Assembly (NCBI RefSeq): GCF_002706425.1
Contig: NZ_CP017713.1
Location: forward strand, 2,542,001-2,606,000
Reading direction: 5' to 3'
Source: Loigolactobacillus coryniformis subsp. coryniformis KCTC 3167 = DSM 20001
Lineage (GTDB): Bacteria > Bacillota > Bacilli > Lactobacillales > Lactobacillaceae
Length of the DNA stretch: 64,000 nt
The stretch's first letter is position 1. Every line of letters begins with the position of its first letter. The notes below the pieces were generated by a model. The model was not told where the DNA came from and searched no databases. It saw nothing but the letters and a program-made list of their open reading frames with translations. This document shows, in pieces, positions 29,353 to 37,558 of the stretch. The position numbers were made by a program, and so were the translations under genes.

Positions 29353-30365
29353 TTATCACTCACCACTTTTTTTGTACGAACACGTTGATTAAATACAAAA
29401 TAACTCCAAATCGTATAGGCTAGGACGATCGGCACTAAAATTGCTGCAACGATCGTCATCACGCCTAAAGTATATTCCGTTGATGCCGCATTTTCGATCA
29501 AAATACTGTGTAATGGATTATTGCCGACCATGACTCGGGGAAATAAACCATTAAATAACAATGCGACCACACCGATCAAAGTCGCTCCGCTAGCGATAAA
29601 CGACAGTACTTCTTTATCTCGGTACGCTCCAAAGGTTGCAATTACGCTCAGTAGCACGATCAACACTAAAAGAATCCAGCTAGACACTGGCCGTGCGGTG
29701 AAGAAATCAGTCTGCCACATCAACAAACCAGCAAAAACAACTAAACCGACAAACAGAACTGGATACAATACTTTAGTAACTGTTTGAGCACGCTGACGTA
29801 AGTCGCCGGTTAGTTTTAAGCGAATAAAATTTAACCCGTGTAAGAGGCAAAGTAACGTCACCGCCACGCCACCAACGATCGAGAACAAATTAACATAATC
29901 ACCAAAGCCGCCACGAATATTTCCTGCAGCATCCAGTGGCATCCCTTTGACTAAATCGGTGAACATCATCCCTAATAAGAATGGTGCGCATAAACTACCG
30001 ATCGTCAGCGTCCAACCCCACAGCTTTTTACCAACAGCTGAAAGGGCATGGGCACGAAACTCAAAAGAAACACCCCGCAAGATCAATGCAAATAACGTTA
30101 AGAACAAGATAATGTAAAATCCGGAAAATAGGCTGGCATACCAATAAGGAAATGAGGCAAACATCGCCCCACCAGCGGTAATCAACCACACTTCATTACC
30201 ATCCCAATGTGGGCCGATGGCTTGCATCAGTTCACCACGTTCACGTTCATTACGCGCGATCACCCGTAGTGACATACCTACACCGTAATCGAATCCTTCT
30301 AAGAAAAAGAACACGGAAAACAATAACCCGATCAAGAAGAACCACAATAACTGTAAGCTACTCAT
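29349..30365 (-). CDS. cydB: cytochrome bd quinol oxidase subunit II
   Basis: 338 aa, about nine membrane helices. Structural subunit of the bd-type terminal oxidase. The family start LWFFLIGLLFSVFFFLEGFD and the segment GPHWDGNEVWLITAGGAMFA are clear. Overlaps cydA by eight bases and cydD by four. Confidence 0.96.
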   Translation of the reverse strand: MSSLQLLWFFLIGLLFSVFFFLEGFDYGVGMSLRVIARNERERGELMQAIGPHWDGNEVWLITAGGAMFASFPYWYASLFSGFYIILFLTLFALILRGVSFEFRAHALSAVGKKLWGWTLTIGSLCAPFLLGMMFTDLVKGMPLDAAGNIRGGFGDYVNLFSIVGGVAVTLLCLLHGLNFIRLKLTGDLRQRAQTVTKVLYPVLFVGLVVFAGLLMWQTDFFTARPVSSWILLVLIVLLSVIATFGAYRDKEVLSFIASGATLIGVVALLFNGLFPRVMVGNNPLHSILIENAASTEYTLGVMTIVAAILVPIVLAYTIWSYFVFNQRVRTKKVVSDK

Positions 30366-31797
30366 GACTGAAGGCCCCCTTTGTCATTGGATCGACATTC
30401 GTATCATAACCAGCGCCATCGTCTAACGCATCTGGCCCGGCGACCAATGTCCGGTGAGAGAAGTAGATCATTGTTCCACCGAGCAGCGTGAAGATCAGGA
30501 AGTACATCGTATTGGAGAACCAAAGATCTCCTGCCGTCACACTTGGTGATACCGCATCAGCGATCGTGTACAAACCATAAACGATCCACGGGAACCGTCC
30601 TAGTTCAGTGATCAACCACCCACAAGTATTAGCAATAAATGGCAACCAAAGACTAATGCCGAGCACGTACAACAGCCAACGTTTATTTTGTAAAGTATTC
30701 CGCTTAGCTCGACTAAACCATAAGCCTAAAACTGCAATCAGGATGAAGAACATCCCGCTACCAGCCATGATTCGGAAACTCCAGAATAAAGTTTTCGGTG
30801 GAACATAGTAGCTAATATCTGAACCAAATTTACCATCATACTTAGCGTGTAGTTCTTTATTGATGGTGTCCATCCCTTTAACCGACCCGGATGCCTTATG
30901 ATATGTCAATAAACTCAACATCTTCGGCACCTCAATACTCCAAGTAACTTTTTTATTCTTGGTGTCAAAGCCTTGGACCACCGACCATGATGCCGGGTCA
31001 CCAGTGTCCTTATAAATCCCTTCTGTTGCGGCAAATTTCATTGGTTGATCCTTGACCACTTGCTGAGTCTGCAGATCACCAACAGCAACCGTTAAAATGG
31101 CTGCTACTAAACCGACCCATAGCCCGACACGCAATGATTTGCGATAGAAGTCTTTATTTTCTTTTTTAAGCAGACGCCAAGCCGCCATGCCAGCCAAAGC
31201 AAATGCCGCCGTAGTAAATGCACCGAAAATAACGTGGGGAAATTCGACCCACAACTGTGGATTCTTTAATAAGCCAGTAAAACTAGCCATTTCCGCCCGG
31301 CCATTAGCGATCCGGTAAGCCACAGGATTTTGCATAAAACTATTCGCCGTTAAAATCCATAATGCCGAGATGCTAGAACCTAACATAACTAGCCAGATGA
31401 ACAACGCATGAATTGCTGGCTTGAACCGATCCCAAGTAAACATCCACATACCGATAAAAACTGATTCCATAAAAAAGGCCAATAACGCTTCGATTGCCAG
31501 TGGCGCACCAAAAATATCACCCATGAACCGCGAGTAATCTGACCAATTCATCCCAAATTGAAATTCTTGAATGATACCAGTAACGACCCCGACCGCAAAA
31601 CTTAGCAGAAAAATCTTACCCCAAAATTTCGCCATCTTTTTGTAATCTTCGTCGCGCTTGAACACATAAATTGTTTCCATAATAGCAGTAAGTAACGCCA
31701 TTCCAATTGAAAAAGGAACGAAGAAGAAATGAAAGATCGTTGTCATTGCAAATTGGAACCGCGCCAACGACAGTAGACTGACCCCGAGTACAAACAT
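30358..31797 (-). CDS. cydA: cytochrome bd quinol oxidase subunit I
   Basis: 479 aa from ATG 31795-31797 with AAAGGTGG upstream; an extra 17 residues upstream are open but do not match the family start. Binds hemes b558, b595 and d and the quinol site. The heme b595 ligand region LARFQFAMTTIFHFFFVP is present. The usually invariant GRQPW near the C-terminus reads GRFPW here (ELGRFPWIVYGL). The loop between helices 6 and 7 is short, as in Gram-positive enzymes. It heads cydABDC and has a good promoter. Reduces oxygen to water with quinol, active only with supplied heme in most lactobacilli. Confidence 0.95.
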   Translation of the reverse strand: MFVLGVSLLSLARFQFAMTTIFHFFFVPFSIGMALLTAIMETIYVFKRDEDYKKMAKFWGKIFLLSFAVGVVTGIIQEFQFGMNWSDYSRFMGDIFGAPLAIEALLAFFMESVFIGMWMFTWDRFKPAIHALFIWLVMLGSSISALWILTANSFMQNPVAYRIANGRAEMASFTGLLKNPQLWVEFPHVIFGAFTTAAFALAGMAAWRLLKKENKDFYRKSLRVGLWVGLVAAILTVAVGDLQTQQVVKDQPMKFAATEGIYKDTGDPASWSVVQGFDTKNKKVTWSIEVPKMLSLLTYHKASGSVKGMDTINKELHAKYDGKFGSDISYYVPPKTLFWSFRIMAGSGMFFILIAVLGLWFSRAKRNTLQNKRWLLYVLGISLWLPFIANTCGWLITELGRFPWIVYGLYTIADAVSPSVTAGDLWFSNTMYFLIFTLLGGTMIYFSHRTLVAGPDALDDGAGYDTNVDPMTKGAFSHE

Positions 31798-31852
31798 TGT
31801 CCTAACCACCTTTCTGTAAAATGCCCATTGAGCGTAAGTTGTATCCACTTAC

Positions 31853-31881
31853 ATTATAAGCTACATCGCATTTGGCTTCAA
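31853..31881 (-). promoter_or_regulatory. promoter of cydABDC
   Basis: Minus strand TTGAAG (31876-31881), 17-base spacer, TATAAT (31853-31858), about 55 bases before the cydA ATG. Just upstream, TTTTGAAAAAATTC is AT-rich; I found no convincing Rex operator. Confidence 0.75.
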
Positions 31882-32190
31882 ATCAATATTGCACTAGAAT
31901 TTTTTCAAAATTTGCCACTTAGATAGATGAATTTAACAGATCATTCTAAACAGATATTTAGTTCACTATCTTTAAACTACAAAAAAAAACATCTTCCATT
32001 TAAAAATATGTAATTAAGCCTTTTAAGCGTTATCGTTTGGTCACGCTGCTTCCTTAACGTAGCCACTTAAATTTAGCGATAAAATAACTGTGCATCTATT
32101 CCACGCACATTTCTTGCATGTCTCGCGTCAGCGCTTTATGGTGGGATTAAGTAGGATAACCTAAACTCGCCTGACTGGAGGGATTTTATC
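31882..32190. other. divergent intergenic region between cydA and the GH31 gene
   Basis: This region holds a run of nine As (31981-31989), a candidate CcpA site at 32022-32035 and the leader of the GH31 gene. No open frame with a ribosome binding site is seen, and the rightward promoter is not obvious (a TAAAAT near 32081 lacks a good -35). Confidence 0.5.
32022..32035 (+). promoter_or_regulatory. candidate cre (CcpA) site upstream of the GH31 gene
   Basis: TTTAAGCGTTATCG agrees with the cre consensus TGWAANCGNTNWCA at 12 of 14 positions. It lies about 155 bases before a glycosidase gene, a sensible place for carbon catabolite control. Confidence 0.4.
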
Positions 32191-34506
32191 GTGACTGATC
32201 AGCAATTAGGCCAGCCAGAAAACATTATCACTGGGCAGTACTATCGCTTTACCGTTTTGACATCACGCATGGTGCGCTTGGAATATAGTGTCAATGAACA
32301 TTTTGAGGATCACTTAACTCAGATCGTACAAAATCGCAATCTTGGTGAACCTGAATTTGAAGTTTTCCGTCATCGCAATCAACACGAACTAGAAATCGTC
32401 ACTGACTATTTCCACCTCTACTATGAAGGTGGCCCACTAACGCCAGATTCACTTTATATCGATACTAAATATGGTTACTCTTCCTATAATAATCGTTGGA
32501 ATTTTGGTCAACCTGTTGAAACCCTTAAAGGGACTGTACGGACATTAGATAAAGCCGATGGTGCGGTACCATTAGAAGAAGGCTTAATGAGTCGAAATGG
32601 TTATTCAGTAATCAACGACAGTCACTCCTTTATCATTGAAAACGACCTGCTCCGGCCGCGAACCGCCGCGGGTGACGATTGGTACTACCTCGCATACGGC
32701 CATGATTTTTTCTCCTGTCTGCAAGACTATTACCGTCTAACTGGCTTTCCGCCATTATTGCCCCGCTATGCCTTAGGTAACTGGTGGAGTCGCTACCACG
32801 CCTATACTCAGGCCGAATATCAAGAATTATTCGAGAACTTCAATCGTGCTGGCGTACCATTTTCAATTGCCGTCTTGGATATTGACTGGCATTTAACCCG
32901 CGTTCCGCACCGCTTTGGTAGCGGCTGGACTGGTTACACGTGGAATCGGAAACTTTTCCCTCAACCGGAAAAACTACTGACCTGGTTGCACGAACATGGT
33001 AAAAAAGTCACGCTCAACCTGCATCCCGCTGATGGGATTCGTGCATTTGAAGAATGGTACCCCACCGTGGCTAAACGGCTGCAGCTAGATACCGCAGCCG
33101 AAGAACCAGCACTATTTAATTTACGCGATGAAACCTTCCGTAAAAGTTACTTTGAAGATGTCCACCATCCGCTAGAAAAAATGGGCGTTGATTTTTGGTG
33201 GATCGACTGGCAGCAAGGTACCAATTTTACCGAACAACAAGTCGATCCACTGTGGCTACTAAACCATTATCACTTTAAAGATAGTCGCGAACGTCATGGT
33301 GAAGGCCTCATTCTTTCACGTTACGCTGGTCTAGGTAGTCATCGTTATCCGGTTGGCTTTTCCGGTGATACCATCGTAACGTGGAACTCGCTGGCCTTTC
33401 AGCCACATTTTACCGCTACGGCAACTAACATCGGCTATACTTGGTGGAGTCACGATATCGGCGGCCATATGCACGGTATTCGTGACGATGAATTGGCGCT
33501 ACGTTGGCTGCAATTCGGTGTCTTCAGTCCGATCATGCGCCTACATTCCAGCGGCAACTTATTCGGCGGTAAAGAACCGCAGAACTATAATCAAGAAATT
33601 GCCGAGATCATGCGGCGTTTCCTACGTTTACGCCATGAACTGATCCCGTACCTGGACTCAGCTAACTTTGCGACCCACACATTCGGTATTCCGTTAGTCC
33701 GACCAATGTATTATCACCATGATGAACCGACCGCCTATGAATTACGTAATCAAGCAATGTTCGGCTCAGAACTATTGGTGGCACCGATCGTGAAACCCAA
33801 AATTGAACGTCTCGATCAATCAAAAGTCACGATGTGGTTTCCTGAAGGACAGTGGTTCGACTTTTTCACCGGACTACGCTATGAGGGTAATGTGACGCTC
33901 AATGTGTTCCGTGATAATCACCGTTACCCAGTATTCGTTCGTGCCGGTGGTATTGTTCCCATGAATCCACATCCACTCGATGACGTGATGCGGTTGCCGC
34001 AAACATTAGCTGTAAAAATTTATCCTGGTGCGGACAACAAATATCGGATGTACGAGCACCAAGATGAGCATACTGCGGTTACTACTTTCGTCTGGAGTTG
34101 GCAGCACCGGCGTTTCACGATCAAAGTCGATGACCCCGGTAATATTTTGCCAAGTAAACGAGTTTTCCAATTAAACTTCATCGGTGTCACTCCGTTTAAA
34201 ACCCACGTTGATGCCGCTGCCAAAAAATGCGTCACTACTCACAGTAATCGTATTATTTTCGTACAAAATAATTGCGCTGAATTTGGTGCTACTTTTAGCC
34301 AAATGGAATTAGTCGCACAACGCGATCAAATCGTCGAACGACTGTTTGATAAATTACGGCGCGCACAGATTGATTTTGATACCAAAGAATTAATTTGGGA
34401 AAAATTTCTCGCCGCTGAAACTAAAATTCAGTTCATCAGTTTCCTGAATACACTGACTGATCAAGAATTAGCAACACTACTCTACGAGATCGTTTATCTA
34501 CTATAA
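32191..34506 (+). CDS. glycoside hydrolase family 31 (alpha-glucosidase/alpha-xylosidase type)
   Basis: 771 aa cytoplasmic enzyme, starting at GTG with GGAGGG 8 bases upstream. The (beta/alpha)8 core carries the GH31 nucleophile aspartate in FWWIDWQQG (about residue 335) and the acid/base aspartate in GFSGDTIVTWNSL (about residue 393); SHDIGGHMHG and FSPIMRLHSSG are further family blocks. A beta-sandwich follows, then about 70 residues of helical, charged sequence (from MELVAQRDQIVERLF) that core GH31 enzymes lack. No signal peptide. Releases alpha-linked glucose or xylose from oligosaccharides; exact substrate unknown, and no sugar transporter is adjacent. Confidence 0.9.
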   Translation: MTDQQLGQPENIITGQYYRFTVLTSRMVRLEYSVNEHFEDHLTQIVQNRNLGEPEFEVFRHRNQHELEIVTDYFHLYYEGGPLTPDSLYIDTKYGYSSYNNRWNFGQPVETLKGTVRTLDKADGAVPLEEGLMSRNGYSVINDSHSFIIENDLLRPRTAAGDDWYYLAYGHDFFSCLQDYYRLTGFPPLLPRYALGNWWSRYHAYTQAEYQELFENFNRAGVPFSIAVLDIDWHLTRVPHRFGSGWTGYTWNRKLFPQPEKLLTWLHEHGKKVTLNLHPADGIRAFEEWYPTVAKRLQLDTAAEEPALFNLRDETFRKSYFEDVHHPLEKMGVDFWWIDWQQGTNFTEQQVDPLWLLNHYHFKDSRERHGEGLILSRYAGLGSHRYPVGFSGDTIVTWNSLAFQPHFTATATNIGYTWWSHDIGGHMHGIRDDELALRWLQFGVFSPIMRLHSSGNLFGGKEPQNYNQEIAEIMRRFLRLRHELIPYLDSANFATHTFGIPLVRPMYYHHDEPTAYELRNQAMFGSELLVAPIVKPKIERLDQSKVTMWFPEGQWFDFFTGLRYEGNVTLNVFRDNHRYPVFVRAGGIVPMNPHPLDDVMRLPQTLAVKIYPGADNKYRMYEHQDEHTAVTTFVWSWQHRRFTIKVDDPGNILPSKRVFQLNFIGVTPFKTHVDAAAKKCVTTHSNRIIFVQNNCAEFGATFSQMELVAQRDQIVERLFDKLRRAQIDFDTKELIWEKFLAAETKIQFISFLNTLTDQELATLLYEIVYLL

Positions 34507-34552
34507 AAAACAGGTTGGCACCCAGAAAATGGGTCCAACCTGTTTTATTTTT
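34507..34552. terminator. bidirectional terminator between GH31 gene and glsB-like gene
   Basis: AAAACAGGTTGG and CCAACCTGTTTT form a 12-bp stem, extended by ACCC/GGGT, with T-rich tails on both strands. It serves two convergent genes; the stop codon of the leftward one lies inside its tail. Confidence 0.9.
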
Positions 34553-34802
34553 GGTGCTTGATTTTAGTCAACGCCCACGAAATGATCAGGACAAAAATAA
34601 TGGCACCAGCAATGGCTGGTAATAGTGCTAAATCTGCGATCTGCGGACCCCAATCGCCAAATAATGTTTCACCGAGCCAAGCACCGATCAGTCCCGCAAT
34701 AATATTGCCGAGCCAGCCTAACGGTAGATCGCGGCTAGTAATCGCACCTGCTAACGCACCGATCACTGCGCCAACGATCAATAGCCAAATTAAATGAAAC
34801 AC
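34545..34802 (-). CDS. GlsB/YeaQ/YmgE family stress response membrane protein
   Basis: 85 aa, three hydrophobic helices with the glycine-rich pattern LPLGWLGNIIAGLIGAWLG of the transglycosylase-associated (GlsB) family. I start it at GTG 34800-34802, 7 bases after AGGAGG; another GTG six bases upstream is too close to that site. Family members are often induced by acid, bile or envelope stress; the molecular role is unknown. Confidence 0.88.
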   Translation of the reverse strand: MFHLIWLLIVGAVIGALAGAITSRDLPLGWLGNIIAGLIGAWLGETLFGDWGPQIADLALLPAIAGAIIFVLIISWALTKIKHQK

Positions 34803-34912
34803 AGACACACCTCCTCAATTAGTCTTGCCGTTACCGCGATGATCATGCTTATGGTAAAAGCTGGCCAATATTCTAATTTCAGCATACGGGGTTCAACAGT
34901 TGACCCGCAATA

Positions 34913-34951
34913 AATATGCATACATTTCATAATTAGAAACGTATGCATATT
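34913..34951. promoter_or_regulatory. 16-bp inverted repeat upstream of the GT8 gene
   Basis: AATATGCATACATTTC and GAAACGTATGCATATT are inverted copies with one mismatch around ATAATTA. A TTGACC lies just left (34900-34905), so the repeat covers the expected -10 region. A regulator's operator is likely; a weak terminator is less so, although TATTTGTTTTT follows. Confidence 0.5.
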
Positions 34952-35018
34952 ATTTGTTTTTACATATAGCTGCTGGAATAATTAAAGTAATCATCCTACA
35001 TGAAGGGAGGTCACACCC

Positions 35019-35897
35019 ATGCCGGAATTGATTAAAATTGCTTCCACCGCCAATCATACGTTTGTGACACCTCTGATGACCTTATACGTCTCTATTTTAG
35101 AACATAATCCAGCGGTCGATTTCGAGTTTTTCATCATCGATGATGCACTACAACCAATCGATTATCGCTATTTAAATACCCTGTGCCAATACTATCCTAA
35201 TTGCCGACGCATCAACTTTTTACGTGTTGATCCAGCTGGTTACGCCAGGGCCGCTACCAGTCACCGCATCATTCAATCCGCCTATTATCGTATTGACTTA
35301 CCAGAAACTTTACGTAATCATGAACGACTGCTTTACCTTGATTGTGATATGATCTGTCGCGGTAAATTATTGCCATTATGGCACCAAAACCTGCACGGCC
35401 GCATTCTTGGTGCCGTAGAAGATGCCGGTTACGTTGAAGCGCGCTTAGATAAAATGCAGATCCCCCATCACGAAAAATGCTACTTCAATTCTGGTTTGAT
35501 GTTGATTGATGTAGCACAATGGCGCCGGCATAAAGTTTCGCAACGAGTCAAAGCATTTATCGCTGCCCACGCCGATCAATTACGCTACCACGATCAAGAT
35601 GCGTTAAATGCTATTTTAGCCGATCACTGGCTACGATTGCACCCGAAATATAATGCTCAATCACGCTTACTTTGGCGTGAGCAGCAACATCGTGAACCTG
35701 CTGAAGAACAACGCAACGAAGCCGCTCGCCAAGCACCAGTATTGCTCCATTATTCGGGTTACCGTAAACCCTGGAATGCTACTGACCATCATCCGGCAGC
35801 GGCGGCTTTCAACGCGTATCAGCCATTGGTCCAGCAATTAAAACTTAAAACTAGTGAACCAACACCATTTAAAATGAATAGCAGAACACAAAAATAA
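35019..35897 (+). CDS. glycosyltransferase family 8
   Basis: 292 aa retaining glycosyltransferase that moves a hexose from a UDP-sugar. The metal-binding DxD lies in LLYLDCDMICRGKL (about residue 108), followed by CYFNSGLMLIDVAQWR and the C-terminal HYSGYRKPW. AAGGGAGG lies 8 bases before the ATG. No signal peptide or membrane helix, so it acts at the inner face, probably on cell-wall or surface glycans. Single gene with its own terminator; the acceptor is unknown. Confidence 0.9.
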   Translation: MPELIKIASTANHTFVTPLMTLYVSILEHNPAVDFEFFIIDDALQPIDYRYLNTLCQYYPNCRRINFLRVDPAGYARAATSHRIIQSAYYRIDLPETLRNHERLLYLDCDMICRGKLLPLWHQNLHGRILGAVEDAGYVEARLDKMQIPHHEKCYFNSGLMLIDVAQWRRHKVSQRVKAFIAAHADQLRYHDQDALNAILADHWLRLHPKYNAQSRLLWREQQHREPAEEQRNEAARQAPVLLHYSGYRKPWNATDHHPAAAAFNAYQPLVQQLKLKTSEPTPFKMNSRTQK

Positions 35898-35925
35898 AGA
35901 CTGCGATAACCGCAGTCTTTATTTT
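35891..35925. terminator. bidirectional terminator between GT8 and HAD genes
   Basis: A perfect 15-bp inverted repeat (AAAATAAAGACTGCG with CGCAGTCTTTATTTT) around ATAAC. It contains the stop of the GT8 gene and touches the stop of the convergent HAD gene. Confidence 0.92.
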
Positions 35926-36736
35926 AGTTTAACGCTAATTTTTCAATTGCCTGTGCCACACCGTCATGATCATTATCCGTTGTAATATGCTGAGCTGCCG
36001 TCTTAATGCTGTCAATCGCATTCCCCATAGCCACACCGGTGCCAGCGTATTCGATCATGCTTAGATCGTTGCCCTGATCACCGATCGCCATCACATTAGC
36101 TGCCGTTAACCCCAATTGCTCAGCCAACTTAGCCAGCGCATTCCCTTTATTCACGTTCTTGCGCGTCACTTCTAGGAAAAATGGTGCGCTACGCATAAAG
36201 TTGAATCGTTGCGTAAACGGCGCAAACAACGTCTTTTGCGCTAAAGCTGCGGTGATCAACTCTGGCTGATCAATAAACATCCCTTTCGGCATCGGCACAT
36301 CACGCATTTCCTCTGGCGTCCGGTAAGAGACAGGAATACCAACCAAACTAGATTCATAAATCGTATATTCGCCAATATCCCGATTAGCCGTATAAAGCCG
36401 CTCATTATTTTCAATTTGAAAATGTAGTTCTAAACGTCGTGCTAAGGCTTCTAATTCAATATAATCAGCGTAGTCCAACGCCTCTTCGGTCAACACATTG
36501 CCCGCCGTTGTCGCGACCGAAGCGCCATTGAAGGTGAGCACATACTCCGTTGCTTGATTATCCAAACCTAGCTGTTGCAAATAAGCTGTGACGCCGATCA
36601 ACGGTCGACCAGTGCTTAAGACAACTTTGATTCCTTGCGCAGTTGCTGCCTTGATGGCTTTGATCGTTGCCGGTGCCAATTCGTTTTGTGAAGTCAGTAA
36701 AGTTTTATCAATATCGATGGCAATAATTTTTATCAC
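35924..36736 (-). CDS. Cof-type HAD-IIB family phosphatase
   Basis: 270 aa. Catalytic aspartates in IAIDIDKTLLTS at the start, motif II VLSTGRP, and motifs III/IV with MAIGDQGNDLSMIEYAG. A C2-type cap sits between. The start is GTG 36734-36736 with GGAG 8 bases upstream; an upstream ATG would overlap that site. Members dephosphorylate sugar phosphates, PLP or flavin nucleotides; the substrate cannot be told. Confidence 0.9.
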   Translation of the reverse strand: MIKIIAIDIDKTLLTSQNELAPATIKAIKAATAQGIKVVLSTGRPLIGVTAYLQQLGLDNQATEYVLTFNGASVATTAGNVLTEEALDYADYIELEALARRLELHFQIENNERLYTANRDIGEYTIYESSLVGIPVSYRTPEEMRDVPMPKGMFIDQPELITAALAQKTLFAPFTQRFNFMRSAPFFLEVTRKNVNKGNALAKLAEQLGLTAANVMAIGDQGNDLSMIEYAGTGVAMGNAIDSIKTAAQHITTDNDHDGVAQAIEKLALN

Positions 36737-36762
36737 GATTATGCTCCTATTCCGCATTTAAG

Positions 36763-36840
36763 GCCGAGGTTGTGACATAAGTCGTTTATGCCCAACTCTT
36801 TTTTTGCACTTCCGAACAATATAGTTAAAACGTGTTCACG
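36763..36840 (+). repeat. dispersed terminator-like repeat, copy A
   Basis: GAGGTTGTGACATAAGTCGTTTATGCCCAACTC-type hairpin followed by seven Ts and then TTCCGAACAATATAGT. Related sequence recurs at 41177-41221 (hairpin only) and 52558-52634 (hairpin and tail). The T-run is on the plus strand although both neighbouring genes read leftward, so it does not serve as their terminator. Confidence 0.55.
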
Positions 36841-36842
36841 GT

Positions 36843-37463
36843 CTACAGAAAGCTGGTCTCATTCCACATTTCCTTGGTAAAATGGCTACCGTCATTGCTA
36901 CTTAACTGGGTCACACTAGTATTGTCCAGCACCCCGTGGCGCCGAATCTCACTTAGCGGCACACCCAACACACGTTGCAATAACGTCATCAGCAAAACCC
37001 CATGACTAGCGATCAGCACATTACCTTGAGGATTTTCCTGAAAAATTTGCAGTAACGCCCGCCGCCCGCGCTGCTCTAAGTCGGTATAACTTTCCGCATG
37101 CACAACCGTTGCATCAAAAAGCTCCGGCTGTTTGAAATAGTACTGGCATTGCTGCTCCTGCTGATGATCCGCTAAAACATCACCATCCCAATCACCTAAA
37201 TTGATCTCGCGTAAGTCAGCTAAAATCGTTGTCGGTACCTGTGGCGCTTGGTTGACCGCCAAGACATTTTCTAGAGTTGCCTGCGCCCGCTGTAGCGGCG
37301 ACGTATAAGCGTGGGTAAACTTAATATTCTGTAAAAAACGCCCGGCTCGCCGCGCACCAGCAATTCCGACCGTCGCCAATGGTGTATCAATACCGCTGCC
37401 GCAAAAACGGTGCTGCTGATTTAACGGCGTTACACCATGGCGGATGAAATAAAATTCAGTCAC
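36843..37463 (-). CDS. histidine phosphatase family protein (phosphoglycerate mutase-like)
   Basis: 206 aa. The catalytic RHG stands at the start (YFIRHGVTPLNQQHRFCG), the second arginine/glutamate region is SPLQRAQATLENVL with EINLGDWDG, and the second catalytic His lies in VLIASHGVLLMTLL. Most relatives are broad phosphatases, not glycolytic mutases. It stands between the HAD and cls genes; the specific substrate is unknown. Confidence 0.88.
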   Translation of the reverse strand: MTEFYFIRHGVTPLNQQHRFCGSGIDTPLATVGIAGARRAGRFLQNIKFTHAYTSPLQRAQATLENVLAVNQAPQVPTTILADLREINLGDWDGDVLADHQQEQQCQYYFKQPELFDATVVHAESYTDLEQRGRRALLQIFQENPQGNVLIASHGVLLMTLLQRVLGVPLSEIRRHGVLDNTSVTQLSSNDGSHFTKEMWNETSFL

Positions 37464-37530
37464 TCAGTCCACCTCCACAATAGTTATCATTGCTTAAATA
37501 GTATCATTGGGACTGCTAGGCTGCAAATAC

Positions 37531-37558
37531 AAAAAAAGCCGTCATAGCGACGGCTTTT
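37531..37558 (-). terminator. terminator after cls
   Basis: AAAGCCGTC and GACGGCTTT pair around a 5-base loop (ATAGC) and run into seven Ts on the minus strand; the stem begins inside the last codons of cls. Confidence 0.9.

Noticed and set aside
31895-31925. Rex operator upstream of cydA
   Set aside because: AGTGCAATATTGATTT has only partial likeness to TTGTGAAATATTTCACAA; too weak to claim.
36763-36800. Terminator of the histidine phosphatase gene
   Set aside because: The T-run is on the plus strand, opposite to the direction of that gene; it is better treated as a dispersed repeat.
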